Assembly (NCBI GenBank): GCA_945893145.1
Contig: CAMDDZ010000026.1
Span: 1-64,000 of the forward strand
Direction: 5' to 3'
DNA from: Rhodoplanes serenus
GTDB lineage: Bacteria; Pseudomonadota; Alphaproteobacteria; Rhizobiales; Xanthobacteraceae
DNA: 64,000 nucleotides
Shown here: positions 15,908-26,207 of the stretch, in pieces
How the letters are laid out: the number at the start of each line of letters is the position of its first letter
How positions within the stretch are numbered: the stretch's first letter is position 1
Program-made: the position numbers and the translations under genes
Notes under the pieces: generated by a model
Told to the model about the DNA's origin: nothing
Seen by the model: the letters and a program-made list of their open reading frames with translations, nothing else
The model's database searches: none

Positions 15908-16678
15908 TTGGATGCCGCTGCCACCGGGACGGTGGCAGATGGCGCCTTCGCTGGTTATCTTTCCGGGGTGCCTGACACCCGCGGCGAACTTTTGACAACG
16001 CTCGGACTTGCGCGAAATGCCGCGCCGGTCGAATGGTGTCTGGCCGATACGCCGGTCGTCTATGCGGATGCGCTTGCTGCCATGGACGCGCGCGTGGCCG
16101 CGATCGCGGCAGACCATGCGCCCGAACAGGTCTGGCTGCTCGAGCACCCTTCCCTCTACACCGCCGGCACCAGCGCTCAGCCCGAACAACTGATCGAGGC
16201 GAGATTTCCGGTGCATCATGTCGGCCGTGGCGGCCAATTCACCTATCACGGGCCCGGTCAGCGCGTGGCCTATGTCATGCTCGACTTGAACCGCCGAAAG
16301 CCAGATGTGCGCGCCTTCGTCGCCACGCTGGAGGAATGGATCATCCGCACCCTCGCCACCTTCAACGTGCGGGGCGAGCGGCGCGACGACCGCATCGGCG
16401 TCTGGGTGCGCCGGCCCGACAAGGGCGACGGCTATGAGGACAAGATCGCGGCCATCGGCATCCGGGTTCGCAAGTGGGTGTCGCTGCACGGCATCGCGCT
16501 CAACGTCGAGCCAGATCTTTCGCACTTCTCCGGGATCGTGCCGTGCGGTGTCGCGGACCGCCGCTTCGGTGTTACGAGCCTCGCCGACCTCGGCCTGCCG
16601 ATCAGTATGGCCGAGGCCGACATGGCGCTGCGGCGCGAGTTTGAGGCGCTGTTCGGCCCCACTCAGGCGGCGGCATGA
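15908..16678 (+). CDS. lipB: Octanoyl-[acyl-carrier-protein]:protein N-octanoyltransferase LipB
   Basis: LipB transfers octanoate from ACP to lipoyl domains, the first step of lipoate synthesis. Seen are the signature [17 protein letters not shown] (about 107-122 from the TTG start), the catalytic Lys179 in [11 protein letters not shown] and Cys213 in SGIVPCGV, and the [11 protein letters not shown] strand. The N-terminus is uncertain. The frame opens with TTG 15908, and GTG 15968 (VPDTRGELL) fits the usual family length (about 235) better, but neither has a strong ribosome site. It converges with the acylphosphatase gene, with only 2 bp between stops. No lipA is nearby. Confidence 0.92.
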   Translation: MDAAATGTVADGAFAGYLSGVPDTRGELLTTLGLARNAAPVEWCLADTPVVYADALAAMDARVAAIAADHAPEQVWLLEHPSLYTAGTSAQPEQLIEARFPVHHVGRGGQFTYHGPGQRVAYVMLDLNRRKPDVRAFVATLEEWIIRTLATFNVRGERRDDRIGVWVRRPDKGDGYEDKIAAIGIRVRKWVSLHGIALNVEPDLSHFSGIVPCGVADRRFGVTSLADLGLPISMAEADMALRREFEALFGPTQAAA

Positions 16679-16680
16679 GA

Positions 16681-16971
16681 TCAGAGCGTCGGTAAAACCG
16701 AAAACGAATTGCGGTGATTGCTCAGTTCAGCGGCAGTGCCGTCGCGGACATCAAGGCCCTCGACCCGCGCGCCGGGCGGCCCCTTGCGGCAGGCGCCGAT
16801 CATGGCATCGACCAGGGCTGCGTCGCCAGCGAACACCGCTTCCACCGTGCCGTCGCGGCGGTTGCGCACCCAGCCCACGATCTGACGCGCCTGCGCTTCG
16901 TTCTTGACGAAGTCGCGATAGCCCACGCCCTGCACGCGACCGCGCGCCACGATGTGCCGGATTACGCTCAC
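16681..16971 (-). CDS. acyP: Acylphosphatase
   Basis: A 96-residue acylphosphatase that hydrolyses carboxyl-phosphate bonds. Conserved motifs are GRVQGVGYRDFV with the phosphate-binding Arg (near residue 18) and GWVRNRRDGTVEAVFAG with the catalytic Asn (near 36). The start is GTG 16971, set by a perfect GGAGGT site five bases upstream; no ATG gives a sensible N-terminus. This GTG overlaps the stop codon of the upstream cyclotransferase gene (GTGA), so the two are translationally coupled. The length matches the family. Confidence 0.9.
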   Translation of the reverse strand: MSVIRHIVARGRVQGVGYRDFVKNEAQARQIVGWVRNRRDGTVEAVFAGDAALVDAMIGACRKGPPGARVEGLDVRDGTAAELSNHRNSFSVLPTL

Positions 16972-17432
16972 GCGAAACCTCCAAGCTTGCGCGTGCCGGC
17001 GCCGAGCGGGCGCGCCGGCACCCATTGCTCGATCGAACCGATGTAGGGCGCCGGCAATTCCCATTCACGCGCCGCCGCGAGCACCAACTCGATATAGCGG
17101 GGTTTCGGCCGGCCCTCGCGGCTCGGCCGCGCCAGATAGACCAGCGCCTGCGCGCGGCGGCTTTGACATCTCACCGGCAGCATCTCGGCGCGATAAAGGC
17201 CGCCTTCGATATTTTCCCAGGCGTTGAGCGCAACGAGGTCGCGCGGCGTCAGCCGCCACAGCACACCGTGCACGGTTTCGCTGCGATCCGGCCAAACCGA
17301 CGCATAGCCGTCGCCGGTGATGACAAAGCGAAAGCCCGCAAGTTCCGCCACGCCGACCGGACGCGCGTCCGGCGCGTAGCGACGCATGACGGCGCGGCTC
17401 ATGTTGGCGCCGTAAGCGAAATGCAACGTCAT
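16968..17432 (-). CDS. Gamma-glutamylcyclotransferase-like protein
   Basis: A 154-residue protein of the GGCT/AIG2 fold. It starts MTLHFAYGANMSRAVM, with the YGSN-like YGAN phosphate-binding loop at residues 7-10. It continues with FRFVITGDGYASVWPD and VHGVLWRLTPRDLVALNAWENIEGG, where the acidic residue in the DxxEG-like block is the expected catalytic position, and then the YIELVLAAAREWELP helix typical of GGCT. These enzymes release 5-oxoproline from gamma-glutamyl peptides. The start at 17432 overlaps the upstream DUF805 stop (ATGA) and its stop overlaps the acylphosphatase start. Confidence 0.85.
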   Translation of the reverse strand: MTLHFAYGANMSRAVMRRYAPDARPVGVAELAGFRFVITGDGYASVWPDRSETVHGVLWRLTPRDLVALNAWENIEGGLYRAEMLPVRCQSRRAQALVYLARPSREGRPKPRYIELVLAAAREWELPAPYIGSIEQWVPARPLGAGTRKLGGFA

Positions 17433-18016
17433 GGCGTGAGTGAGACACTTGGAGCGGGTGGAACGCTTGGAGTGGGTGAAGCACTTGGGACCGGTGCAAC
17501 GCTTGGCCGCGTTCCGGTCCAGATCGAGAAACCGAACGCGATTGCGACTGGCAGCAACAGCAGCGCGAGGAAACCCATCAGCCAATAGCCGAATACACCG
17601 AGGCTCGGATCGGCCGAGAACAGCGCCAGCAGATAAAACACTGTAAAGAACCCCAACAGGGCCTGGCCACCTGTCACCGCATCGTTGTCGGATTCACTGC
17701 TGCCCAGCACGGCCGCGATGCAGAGGAGCAACACGATGCCGAGCGAATAGATGCCGGCAATGCCGAGAGCGAGGCCTGCGTTGTGGCTCGCGTCATGCAG
17801 GCGCCGCGCGTGAAGTACGTACCAGACCCAGATCAGCACCGCCTGCAGCAGCGCGAACGGCCAGAACCCGGTCTGCCTGATCACCGGCGCGCCAAGCAGC
17901 CCTTGCGACAGGAAGCTCAGGACATAGACGCCGACCACCGCAATGGTGAATGGCCCGCGCTGGAGCGGGCCATGCAGCGAGAGCAGATCTGAACGCAAGT
18001 CCGAACGCAGGTCCAT
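17429..18016 (-). CDS. DUF805 family membrane protein with Pro/Ser repeat tail
   Basis: A 195-residue membrane protein: a cytoplasmic N-terminus with a LHGPLQRGPF start typical of DUF805, and four hydrophobic helices between about 23 and 165. LIWVWYVLHARRLHDASHNAG carries the conserved ARRLHD motif of the family. The C-terminus is unusual: about 25 residues of hexads of the form xPSxxP, encoded by an 18 bp tandem repeat (17445-17516). Function of DUF805 is unknown. The gene starts 21 bp after pccA, and its stop overlaps the next start, so it is part of the pccA transcript. Confidence 0.82.
   Translation of the reverse strand: MDLRSDLRSDLLSLHGPLQRGPFTIAVVGVYVLSFLSQGLLGAPVIRQTGFWPFALLQAVLIWVWYVLHARRLHDASHNAGLALGIAGIYSLGIVLLLCIAAVLGSSESDNDAVTGGQALLGFFTVFYLLALFSADPSLGVFGYWLMGFLALLLLPVAIAFGFSIWTGTRPSVAPVPSASPTPSVPPAPSVSLTP
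17445..17516. repeat. 18 bp tandem repeat, four degenerate copies
   Basis: Units at 17445, 17463, 17481 and 17499 share the pattern (a/g)c(a/g)CTTGG(a/g)..(g/c)GGTG. They lie in frame in the 3' end of the DUF805 gene and encode six-residue Pro/Ser repeats. Units differ at several positions, so this is an old expansion. Confidence 0.7.
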
Positions 18017-18037
18017 GCCGCCATCGTGGCACGGCGC

Positions 18038-20068
<2,031 letters not shown>

Positions 20069-20109
20069 CTGCACTGAGGTTGCGCTGAGGCGGAAGGCCT
20101 GTCTAGCAG

Positions 20110-20130
20110 CGTAGCAATTCCCATGCTACG
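20110..20130. promoter_or_regulatory. Small inverted repeat upstream of pccA
   Basis: CGTAGCA...TGCTACG, 7 bp arms separated by seven bases, lies 42 bp upstream of the pccA start in the divergent region before the peroxiredoxin gene. It could be an operator, but nothing in the sequence names the regulator. Confidence 0.3.
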
Positions 20131-20328
20131 GCCCGCGCGATTTCGGCGATGTCCTTCTCTCGCCCGCCATATCTTTGAAATATCAGCGCCTTACCCCGGA
20201 GCCTGGCGCGACGTATATCCTTCTGGAGCGCATTGCCGGGCCCTTCGGGCCGATGCTAAATGCGCCGCGAAATTCAGCAGTGCCGTCTGCCCGCGGGGCA
20301 ACGGATAACCGCTCGGCAGGAGGATTTG

Positions 20329-20988
20329 ATGGCTCTTTCGCTCAACGACATCGCACCGGATTTCGAAGCCGAGACCACCGAAGGCAAAATCCGCTTCCAC
20401 GACTGGATCGGCGACAAGTGGGTGGTGCTGTTCTCGCACCCCAAAGACTTCACCCCGGTGTGCACCACCGAGCTTGGCTATATGGCGCGCATCAAGCCGG
20501 AGTTCGACAAGCGCGGCGTCAAGATCATCGGGCTGTCAGTCGATCCGCTCGACCGGCACTCCGGCTGGGCCAGCGACATCAAGGAGACGCAGGGCTTCGC
20601 GCCGAACTATCCGATGATCGCCGACGTCGATTACAATGTATCGAAGCTTTACGGCATGCTGCCGGCGCCGGTGTCGGGCGATCCGAGTAAGCGCACCGCG
20701 GCCGACAATCAGACCGTGCGCAACGTGTTCGTGATCGGACCGGACAAGAAGATCAAGTTGATCCTGGTCTATCCGATGACCACCGGCCGCAACTTCGACG
20801 AGGTGCTCCGCGTGATCGATTCACTCCAGCTCACCGCCAAGCACAAGGTTGCGACGCCGGTGAACTGGAAGAACGGCGAGGACGTGATCATCGCGGGCTC
20901 GGTGACGGACGACGACGCCAAGAAGCAGTACCCGCAAGGCTGGAAGGCACCGAAGCCCTATATCCGCATCGTGCCGCAGCCGCGCTAG
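20329..20988 (+). CDS. 1-Cys peroxiredoxin (Prx6 type)
   Basis: A 219-residue thiol peroxidase with the active-site motif HPKDFTPVCTTELG, peroxidatic Cys45, and the long C-terminal domain (DSLQLTAKHKVATPVNW...) that distinguishes the Prx6/AhpC-TSA 1-Cys group. It reduces hydrogen peroxide or alkyl hydroperoxides in the cytoplasm. The start at 20329 is fixed by an AGGAGGA site at 20318-20325; an open frame from 20260 is a spurious extension. A strong terminator follows directly, so it is monocistronic. It is divergent from pccA over about 260 bp. Confidence 0.93.
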   Translation: MALSLNDIAPDFEAETTEGKIRFHDWIGDKWVVLFSHPKDFTPVCTTELGYMARIKPEFDKRGVKIIGLSVDPLDRHSGWASDIKETQGFAPNYPMIADVDYNVSKLYGMLPAPVSGDPSKRTAADNQTVRNVFVIGPDKKIKLILVYPMTTGRNFDEVLRVIDSLQLTAKHKVATPVNWKNGEDVIIAGSVTDDDAKKQYPQGWKAPKPYIRIVPQPR

Positions 20989-21014
20989 CCGCGACCGGTA
21001 TTAGCCAATAGTGT

Positions 21015-21043
21015 AAAGGGCGCAGCGCTCGCTGCGCCCTTTT
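21015..21043 (+). terminator. Rho-independent terminator after peroxiredoxin gene
   Basis: AAAGGGCGCAGC-gctc-GCTGCGCCCTTT: a perfect 12 bp stem with a four-base loop ending in a short T run, 27 bp after the stop codon. Confidence 0.85.
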
Positions 21044-21056
21044 GCATTGAGACGCC

Positions 21057-21482
21057 ATGAGCACCGAACCACCCCGCAATTTCAAGATGCAGGCGGATCA
21101 GCAGCCGCCGTTCGCAAATCACGTCGGCATGAAGGTGACGCATGTTTCGCCGGAGCGCGTGACCGGAGAGCTTCCGATCACCGAAGCGCTTTCCAATCGC
21201 AACGGTGTCGCACACGGCGGCGCGCTGATGGCGCTCGCCGACAATCTCGGCGGCACCGCCGCGGTCGCCAACCTGCCGCAAGGCGCTTCCACCGCAACGA
21301 TCGAGAGCAAGACCAATTTCTTCGCCGGCGTTCCGGTGGGCGACGTGGCACGCGCCGAATGCACGCCGCTGCATCGCGGCCGCACCACCACGGTCTGGCA
21401 GACCCGCATCACGCGTGGCGACGGCAAGCTCGCCGCGATCGTGACGCAGACGCAATTGGTGATGCTGAAGAAAGATACCTAA
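21057..21482 (+). CDS. PaaI-family hotdog thioesterase
   Basis: A 141-residue single hotdog domain with the PaaI/YbdB signature NGVAHGGALMALAD (residues 49-62; the Asn and HGG line the active site) and the paired strand IESKTNFFAGVPVGD. It is expected to hydrolyse acyl- or aryl-CoA thioesters in the cytoplasm. The substrate is not evident. The ATG at 21057 lies 14 bp beyond the peroxiredoxin terminator, so a promoter must overlap or read-through occurs. Confidence 0.88.
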   Translation: MSTEPPRNFKMQADQQPPFANHVGMKVTHVSPERVTGELPITEALSNRNGVAHGGALMALADNLGGTAAVANLPQGASTATIESKTNFFAGVPVGDVARAECTPLHRGRTTTVWQTRITRGDGKLAAIVTQTQLVMLKKDT

Positions 21483-21619
21483 GGCATCTTTCGCTGCGAT
21501 TCGGTCACCGCCTGAGTTCCATATGCATTTCAGACATGCGGGGGCGTTCCGAAACCTAAGGAACCGACCCCGATCCGAATGGATTGTCTCGTCAGTAGGG
21601 ACAACCCAGGGAGACTGAC

Positions 21620-21925
21620 ATGTCCGATCCCCGCTATACCGATCCGCGCTTGGCGGAGCCGCCGCCGTTCGATCCGGACGACCCGCGCCGGCGCCGCATG
21701 GCAGAACTGGAAGGCTCCAATGCGGTCTGGGGCTGGATTGCCGGCGGTATTGTGGTTGCGTTGATGCTGGTATTTGTCTTCGGCCGTGGGCCCAACAGTT
21801 CTGACGTGGCCCGCAACGACAGCGGCATTCCACCGGCTTCGAGCAGCACCCCGAATGCTGCGCCGCCGCCCGCGATGCCGCCGCGTCCGGCGCCTTCGAC
21901 GACCGGCCAGAACACACCGCAGTAA
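21620..21925 (+). CDS. Small single-pass membrane protein with Pro-rich tail
   Basis: A 101-residue protein: a charged Pro/Asp/Arg N-terminus (MSDPRYTDPRLAEPPPFDPD), one transmembrane helix (about 37-55, WGWIAGGIVVALMLVFVF) and a disordered Pro/Ser/Ala tail. A CAGGGAGA ribosome site precedes the start. The gene at 22649 encodes the same architecture, so the two may be distant relatives. It is followed by a strong terminator at 21947-21983. No known family. Confidence 0.7.
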   Translation: MSDPRYTDPRLAEPPPFDPDDPRRRRMAELEGSNAVWGWIAGGIVVALMLVFVFGRGPNSSDVARNDSGIPPASSSTPNAAPPPAMPPRPAPSTTGQNTPQ

Positions 21926-21946
21926 GTGGAGTAACCCGACACCTTC

Positions 21947-21983
21947 AAATCGGCCCCGGTGTTTCACCGGGGCCGATTTGTTT
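21947..21983 (+). terminator. Rho-independent terminator
   Basis: AAATCGGCCCCGGTG-ttt-CACCGGGGCCGATTT: a perfect 15 bp stem with a three-base loop, followed by GTTTG. It is symmetric enough to act in both directions. Confidence 0.85.
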
Positions 21984-22050
21984 GCGCCTCCCCGGCGCAG
22001 CGAAAATATGCGAACCTTCGGGCGACGCCATTTCCAAAGGGCATTGCCGG

Positions 22051-22584
22051 ATGCGCGCGCTTGTCATCGCCTCATTGCTCGCCGCAACAAGCTTCGCCGC
22101 ACCGGCAGCACGCGCCGCCGAGGTCTGCCACACCGTTGTCGAAAACGGTCAGTTCGGCACGTCACGGATCTGTGTGACGTCGGTGCTGGCGCCGCAGGGC
22201 GACAACAAATACGGTCCCGATCAGATCGGCAGCGACAAGGGTGCGTGGTGCGAAGGCGCGGCTGGTCCTGGCATCGGTGAGCAGATCACCGAACACATGA
22301 AACCCGCCGGGTATTTCCGCACCATCCACATCATCAATGGTTACGCCAAGTCCGAGGAATCGTTTCGCCGCAACGGCCGTATCAAGCGCGCGCGGATCGA
22401 GACCGATCGCGGCTTCCGGCGCGACGTGACGCTGAAAGACACCCTCACTCAGCAGGCGGTCGTCATACCCAACGCCCGTGCGCTCTGGGTCCGGCTCACC
22501 ATCCTCGACGTCTATCCGGGCAAGCAGGGAACCGATACCTGCCTCAGCTATTTTGGCGTGAATCTGGAAGAGCTCAACAACTAG
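22051..22584 (+). CDS. Exported protein with NADase-type glycan-binding-like domain
   Basis: A 177-residue secreted protein with a signal peptide (MRALVIASLLAATSFAAPAARA, mature N-terminus AEVC). The mature part has the discoidin-like pattern of NADase-type glycan-binding domains: AWCEGAAGPGIGEQI, then a strand-rich TIHIINGYAKSEESFRRNGRIKRARI and WVRLTILDVYPGKQGTDTCLSYFGVNLEEL. The W-x-E-G...G-G-I-G-E block is the main recognition point. It probably binds carbohydrate in the periplasm or outside the cell. No catalytic NADase domain is attached. It lies between two single-pass membrane protein genes. Confidence 0.7.
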   Translation: MRALVIASLLAATSFAAPAARAAEVCHTVVENGQFGTSRICVTSVLAPQGDNKYGPDQIGSDKGAWCEGAAGPGIGEQITEHMKPAGYFRTIHIINGYAKSEESFRRNGRIKRARIETDRGFRRDVTLKDTLTQQAVVIPNARALWVRLTILDVYPGKQGTDTCLSYFGVNLEELNN

Positions 22585-22648
22585 GCGCGCGCTGCGGAAC
22601 CTCCGAAGCGGCCTCCGGGTTGGCCCAGAGCCGACAGGGAGATCCGTC

Positions 22649-23038
22649 ATGAGGTTGCAGGACCGAAGCCCGGTCGATGCCGAGGCGCCGCTGCAGGCCG
22701 ATCCATTGGTGCGAGCAGGCAAAACCCGCACCGGTTCCGTGCAAGTGGGCATCGCAGCCGCCGCGGCTATGATCGCGGTATTGCTGCTGGTGTTCTGGGG
22801 GCTCACTCACCAACGCGGCGAAGAACAGGCCGCCACTCCTGCTACACGGCCCGCTGAAACGACTGCGGCCGCACCCACGAGCCCCGCGCCCAGCCAGTCG
22901 GAGCAAAACTCCGGGCAGCCGCAGCAGCCCGGCACGAAGCAGACGAGCGAGCCGCCGAACCAGCAGCAGGCCAGGCCACAAAACAATCCGCAAAGCAATC
23001 AGCCAGCGACCAACGGCCAGAACAACCAGCCCCGCTGA
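22649..23038 (+). CDS. Single-pass membrane protein with Gln/Pro-rich tail
   Basis: A 129-residue protein with a cytoplasmic N-terminus of about 30 residues, one helix (about 32-52, VGIAAAAAMIAVLLLVFWGL) and a disordered tail very rich in Gln, Pro, Asn and Thr with no secondary structure. A CAGGGAGA site lies upstream, as for the gene at 21620. It is probably anchored in the inner membrane with the tail in the periplasm. Function unknown. Confidence 0.68.
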   Translation: MRLQDRSPVDAEAPLQADPLVRAGKTRTGSVQVGIAAAAAMIAVLLLVFWGLTHQRGEEQAATPATRPAETTAAAPTSPAPSQSEQNSGQPQQPGTKQTSEPPNQQQARPQNNPQSNQPATNGQNNQPR

Positions 23039-23210
23039 TGCCGCTCGCAGTCTGGTGCGAAGCGGTGCGCATTGCCGTCGACATGCAGCAAAACCGCGTC
23101 CGGCTGTCGCGCTGATCGCCCGCCCTGCCCGTTGTCGCCCTGATCCGGAAAGCGCACAATCGCTTGCGCGATTTCTCTCGCGCGATTCAGACGGGGAGCG
23201 AACCGCCGCC

Positions 23211-23981
23211 ATGCCGAAAACACCGGACTTTTTCGCGGGCAAGACCATCGTCATCACGGGCGCCGCCAGCGGCATCGGCCGCGCGGCCGCAAACATCTTT
23301 GCGCGGGAAGGCGCCAATGTGGTCTGCGCCGACATCAATGAGGCGGGCGTCAAGGAGACAGCGTCTCAGGTCAACGCCAAGGGGAGCCAGGCGCTGGCGC
23401 TGAAAATCGATGTGACGCAGCGCAAGCAGGTCGATGACATGGCGAAGCGCGCCATCGACGCCTTTGGCAGCGTGCAGTTTCTGTTCAATTCGGCCGGTGC
23501 CGCGATCCGCCGCGCGAAGTTCCTAGAGATCGACGACGACCTGATCGACAAGACCTTCAATCTCAACCTCAAGGGCACGCTCTACGGCATGCAGGCCCTG
23601 CTGCCGCACATGCTGAAGAACAAGTTCGGCGTGATCGTCAACGTCGGCTCCATGGCGCACCGGCGCGGCGGGCCTGGCTCGTCGGTGCATTACGCCGCCG
23701 CCAAGGGCGCGGTGGTGTCGATGACCATGGGGGTGGCGCGTGAGTACGCCTCGCAGGGCATCCGCACACTGTCGATCTCGCCCGGCCCGATCAAGACGCC
23801 GTTCCAGGACGCCGCCGCGACGACGCCCGAGCTTTACAAGAAATTCATGGACGACATTCCGATGGGCCGGTTCGGCGAGGCGGAGGAAATCGGCGAGTTG
23901 GTGCTCTTCATGTGTTCGGACGCCTGCACGTTCATGACCGCCGACACGGTCTATGTGAACGGCGGCGGCGGCTGGCGCTGA
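23211..23981 (+). CDS. Short-chain dehydrogenase/reductase
   Basis: A 256-residue classical SDR. Cofactor motif TGAASGIG (16-23), Asp41 after the second strand (CADIN, favouring NAD), NSAG (93-96), catalytic Ser147 (GSMAH), Tyr161 and Lys165 (YAAAK), and the PGPIKTPF loop are all present. It oxidises or reduces an unknown alcohol/ketone. Start 23211 (MPKTPDFFAG) is favoured by the Rossmann fold position; the open frame extends upstream without similarity. Confidence 0.92.
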   Translation: MPKTPDFFAGKTIVITGAASGIGRAAANIFAREGANVVCADINEAGVKETASQVNAKGSQALALKIDVTQRKQVDDMAKRAIDAFGSVQFLFNSAGAAIRRAKFLEIDDDLIDKTFNLNLKGTLYGMQALLPHMLKNKFGVIVNVGSMAHRRGGPGSSVHYAAAKGAVVSMTMGVAREYASQGIRTLSISPGPIKTPFQDAAATTPELYKKFMDDIPMGRFGEAEEIGELVLFMCSDACTFMTADTVYVNGGGGWR

Positions 23982-24139
23982 GGACACGTCCCGACGTAAC
24001 GAGGCGATCCTGGTTTTCCGGCAGCCGGCAAGGTGCGGTGGCCGACACAGCTCCGTCCCCGGCTGCTCCAGCGCGCGCGGCCGCCCGGCGGCGTGGAGCG
24101 GGAGAATGGCCCGATTGCAAGCGGGTCCGGTAGAATTAT

Positions 24140-24173
24140 TTTTCGCGGGGCGCGGTGGCGAAGCCCGCGAAAA
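24140..24173. repeat. 10 bp inverted repeat (possible hairpin)
   Basis: TTTTCGCGGG...CCCGCGAAAA with a 14-base loop, in the 264 bp gap between the SDR gene and the small exported protein. No T run follows on either strand, so it is not a convincing terminator. It may be an intergenic repeat or operator. Confidence 0.4.
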
Positions 24174-24245
24174 CCGTGATGCAGCGCTATAGAATGCGCC
24201 CCGGGAAAAGGCGGTAACCTGCGTTGATTGGAGGAGGAATTGATC

Positions 24246-24614
24246 ATGCTTGCTAACATTGCCCGTGCGGGCATTCTTGCATTCGCTATCGTCGCGCCCG
24301 GCATCGATACCGCAACCGCCGCATCGCCTTTCGATGGCAACTGGAGTCTGACGATCAACACCCAGCGAGGCGCTTGCGATCCCAGCTACAATTTCCAGGT
24401 CCAGATCAACAACGGCATCGTCAGCCACCCCAACCTGGTCCGGCTGCGCGGCCGCGTGCAGCCCAATGGTGCGGTGAGCGTGTCGGTGGCGACCGCCGAC
24501 AAATCCGCAACCGGTCACGGCCGGCTGCGCGGGACCACGGGCAGCGGACGCTGGACCGGCCGCGACATGACCGGCAAGAGCTGCTCCGGCTCCTGGTCGG
24601 CGCAGCGGTTCTGA
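24246..24614 (+). CDS. Small exported hypothetical protein
   Basis: A 122-residue protein with a signal peptide (cleavage near TATAA-SPF). A compact beta-rich mature domain starts FDGNWSLTINTQRGACDPSYNFQVQI and ends SGRWTGRDMTGKSCSGSWSAQRF; the GxW-repeat pattern suggests a small beta-barrel. A very strong GAGGAGGA site (24231-24238) sets the start at 24246. Two conserved cysteines probably form a disulfide. Similar proteins are common in Bradyrhizobium relatives, from memory, but no function is known. Confidence 0.72.
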   Translation: MLANIARAGILAFAIVAPGIDTATAASPFDGNWSLTINTQRGACDPSYNFQVQINNGIVSHPNLVRLRGRVQPNGAVSVSVATADKSATGHGRLRGTTGSGRWTGRDMTGKSCSGSWSAQRF

Positions 24615-24861
24615 TCCCAGCCGGCGCGCTAGCGCCGGCTCAACCACCCAGCATCATTCGATGAATTGACTCGGCGGGAAATCGCGCGAGAACGCCGGCT
24701 ACTGCACGAACGTCTTGGGATCGTAAGTCCAGAACTGGCTTTGTGATTGCTCACTGGGAATCCCCTCGAATTGTTCTATTTTTCGTCGCACCCGCCGGGA
24801 TGACGGTCCAGTCCGGCCGGCGCGACAAGGCGATTGGCGACCCAAGGCGATCCGGACGATA

Positions 24862-26187
24862 ATGGGCGCGACCATATCGGGCCGGGCTTTGAACAACCAT
24901 CCAGTCATCATCGCGGGCGGCGGCATTGGCGGGCTCGCCACGGCGCTGACGCTGCACCAGATCGGCGTGCCATGCGTCGTCTTCGAGGCGGTGCGCGAGA
25001 TGCGGCCGCTCGGCGTCGGCATCAACATGCAGCCCAATGCGGTGCGCGAGCTTTACGATCTCGGCATCACGCAATCCGACCTCGATCGCGTCGGCCTGCC
25101 CGCCAAGGAATGGGCGCTGGTCGGGCTGAACGGCAACGACATCTATTCGGAGCCGCGCGGGCTCCTGGCCGGCTACGCCTGGCCGCAATATGCGGTGCAT
25201 CGCGGCAGCTTTCACATGCTGCTGCACGACAAGCTGGTCGAGCGCGCCGGCGCGGACGCGGTGAAGCTCGGCCATCGCGTGACTGGCTACCGCAAGAATA
25301 CCAGCGGCGGTATCACGGCGTTGATCGAACGGGCGGATGGATCGACCACGGAAGCGACCGGTGCGCTGCTGATCGGCGCCGACGGCATTCACTCCGCGGT
25401 GCGCGCGCAGATGCATCCCTCGCAGCCGCCGATCCATTGGGGCGGCGCCATCATGTGGCGCGGCACCACCTGGGCGAAGCCGATCCGCAGCGGCGCGTCC
25501 TTCGTCGGTCTCGGCACTCATCGCCACCGCATGGTGTTCTATCCGATCTCGCGGCCTGAGCCGCGGACCGGCCTCTCGATGATCAACTGGATCGCCGAAG
25601 TGACGATGGACAACACCGAGGGCTGGAAGCAGAGCGGCTGGTTCCGACAGGTGGCGATCTCCGATTTCGTGCACCATTTCGAGGGCTGGGTCTGGGACTG
25701 GCTCGATGTGCCCGCCCTGCTGCGGGGCGCCGACAGCGCGTTCGAAAACCCGATGATCGACCGCGACCCGATCCCGACCTGGCAGGACGGCCCGGTGGCG
25801 CTGATGGGCGACGCCGCGCACCCGATGTATCCGACCGGCTCGAACGGCGGCAGCCAGGCGATCGTCGATGCGCGCGTGCTGGGAGTCTGCATGATCGAGC
25901 ACGGCGTCACGCCCGCGGCGTTCGAAGCCTTCGACAAGAAACTCTGCGACCCAATCGGAAAAGTCGTGTTGCGCAACCGCGGCGCGGGACCGTTCGGGCT
26001 CCTCAACGTGGTGGATGAGCGCTGCGGCGGCACGTTCGACAACATCGACGACGTGATCCCGCCGAAGGAACGCGCCGAGTTCATGGCGGGCTACAAGGCG
26101 GCGGCAGGATTTGCGATCGAGGCGCTCAACAAGGCCGACCGGACCATCAAGGAAGGCGCAACGGCGCGGGCCGTGCAGACGGTCTAG
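24862..26187 (+). CDS. PhzS-like FAD-dependent aromatic monooxygenase
   Basis: A 441-residue group A flavoprotein hydroxylase: FAD-binding GGGIGG (19-24), GVGINMQPNAVREL, YAVHRGSFHMLLHDKL, the DG motif in GADGIHSAVR and the GDAAHPMYPTGSNGGSQAI motif for the FAD ribityl chain. The RGTTWAKP and MIDRDPIPTW segments closely follow 5-methylphenazine-1-carboxylate monooxygenase (PhzS) and related flavin-dependent oxidoreductases. The aromatic substrate is not known here, and no phenazine genes are nearby. It is followed 20 bp later by the broken GMC oxidoreductase gene, suggesting a former catabolic unit. Confidence 0.88.
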   Translation: MGATISGRALNNHPVIIAGGGIGGLATALTLHQIGVPCVVFEAVREMRPLGVGINMQPNAVRELYDLGITQSDLDRVGLPAKEWALVGLNGNDIYSEPRGLLAGYAWPQYAVHRGSFHMLLHDKLVERAGADAVKLGHRVTGYRKNTSGGITALIERADGSTTEATGALLIGADGIHSAVRAQMHPSQPPIHWGGAIMWRGTTWAKPIRSGASFVGLGTHRHRMVFYPISRPEPRTGLSMINWIAEVTMDNTEGWKQSGWFRQVAISDFVHHFEGWVWDWLDVPALLRGADSAFENPMIDRDPIPTWQDGPVALMGDAAHPMYPTGSNGGSQAIVDARVLGVCMIEHGVTPAAFEAFDKKLCDPIGKVVLRNRGAGPFGLLNVVDERCGGTFDNIDDVIPPKERAEFMAGYKAAAGFAIEALNKADRTIKEGATARAVQTV

Positions 26188-26207
26188 CTGGAAGACAGGA
26201 CGACCCC

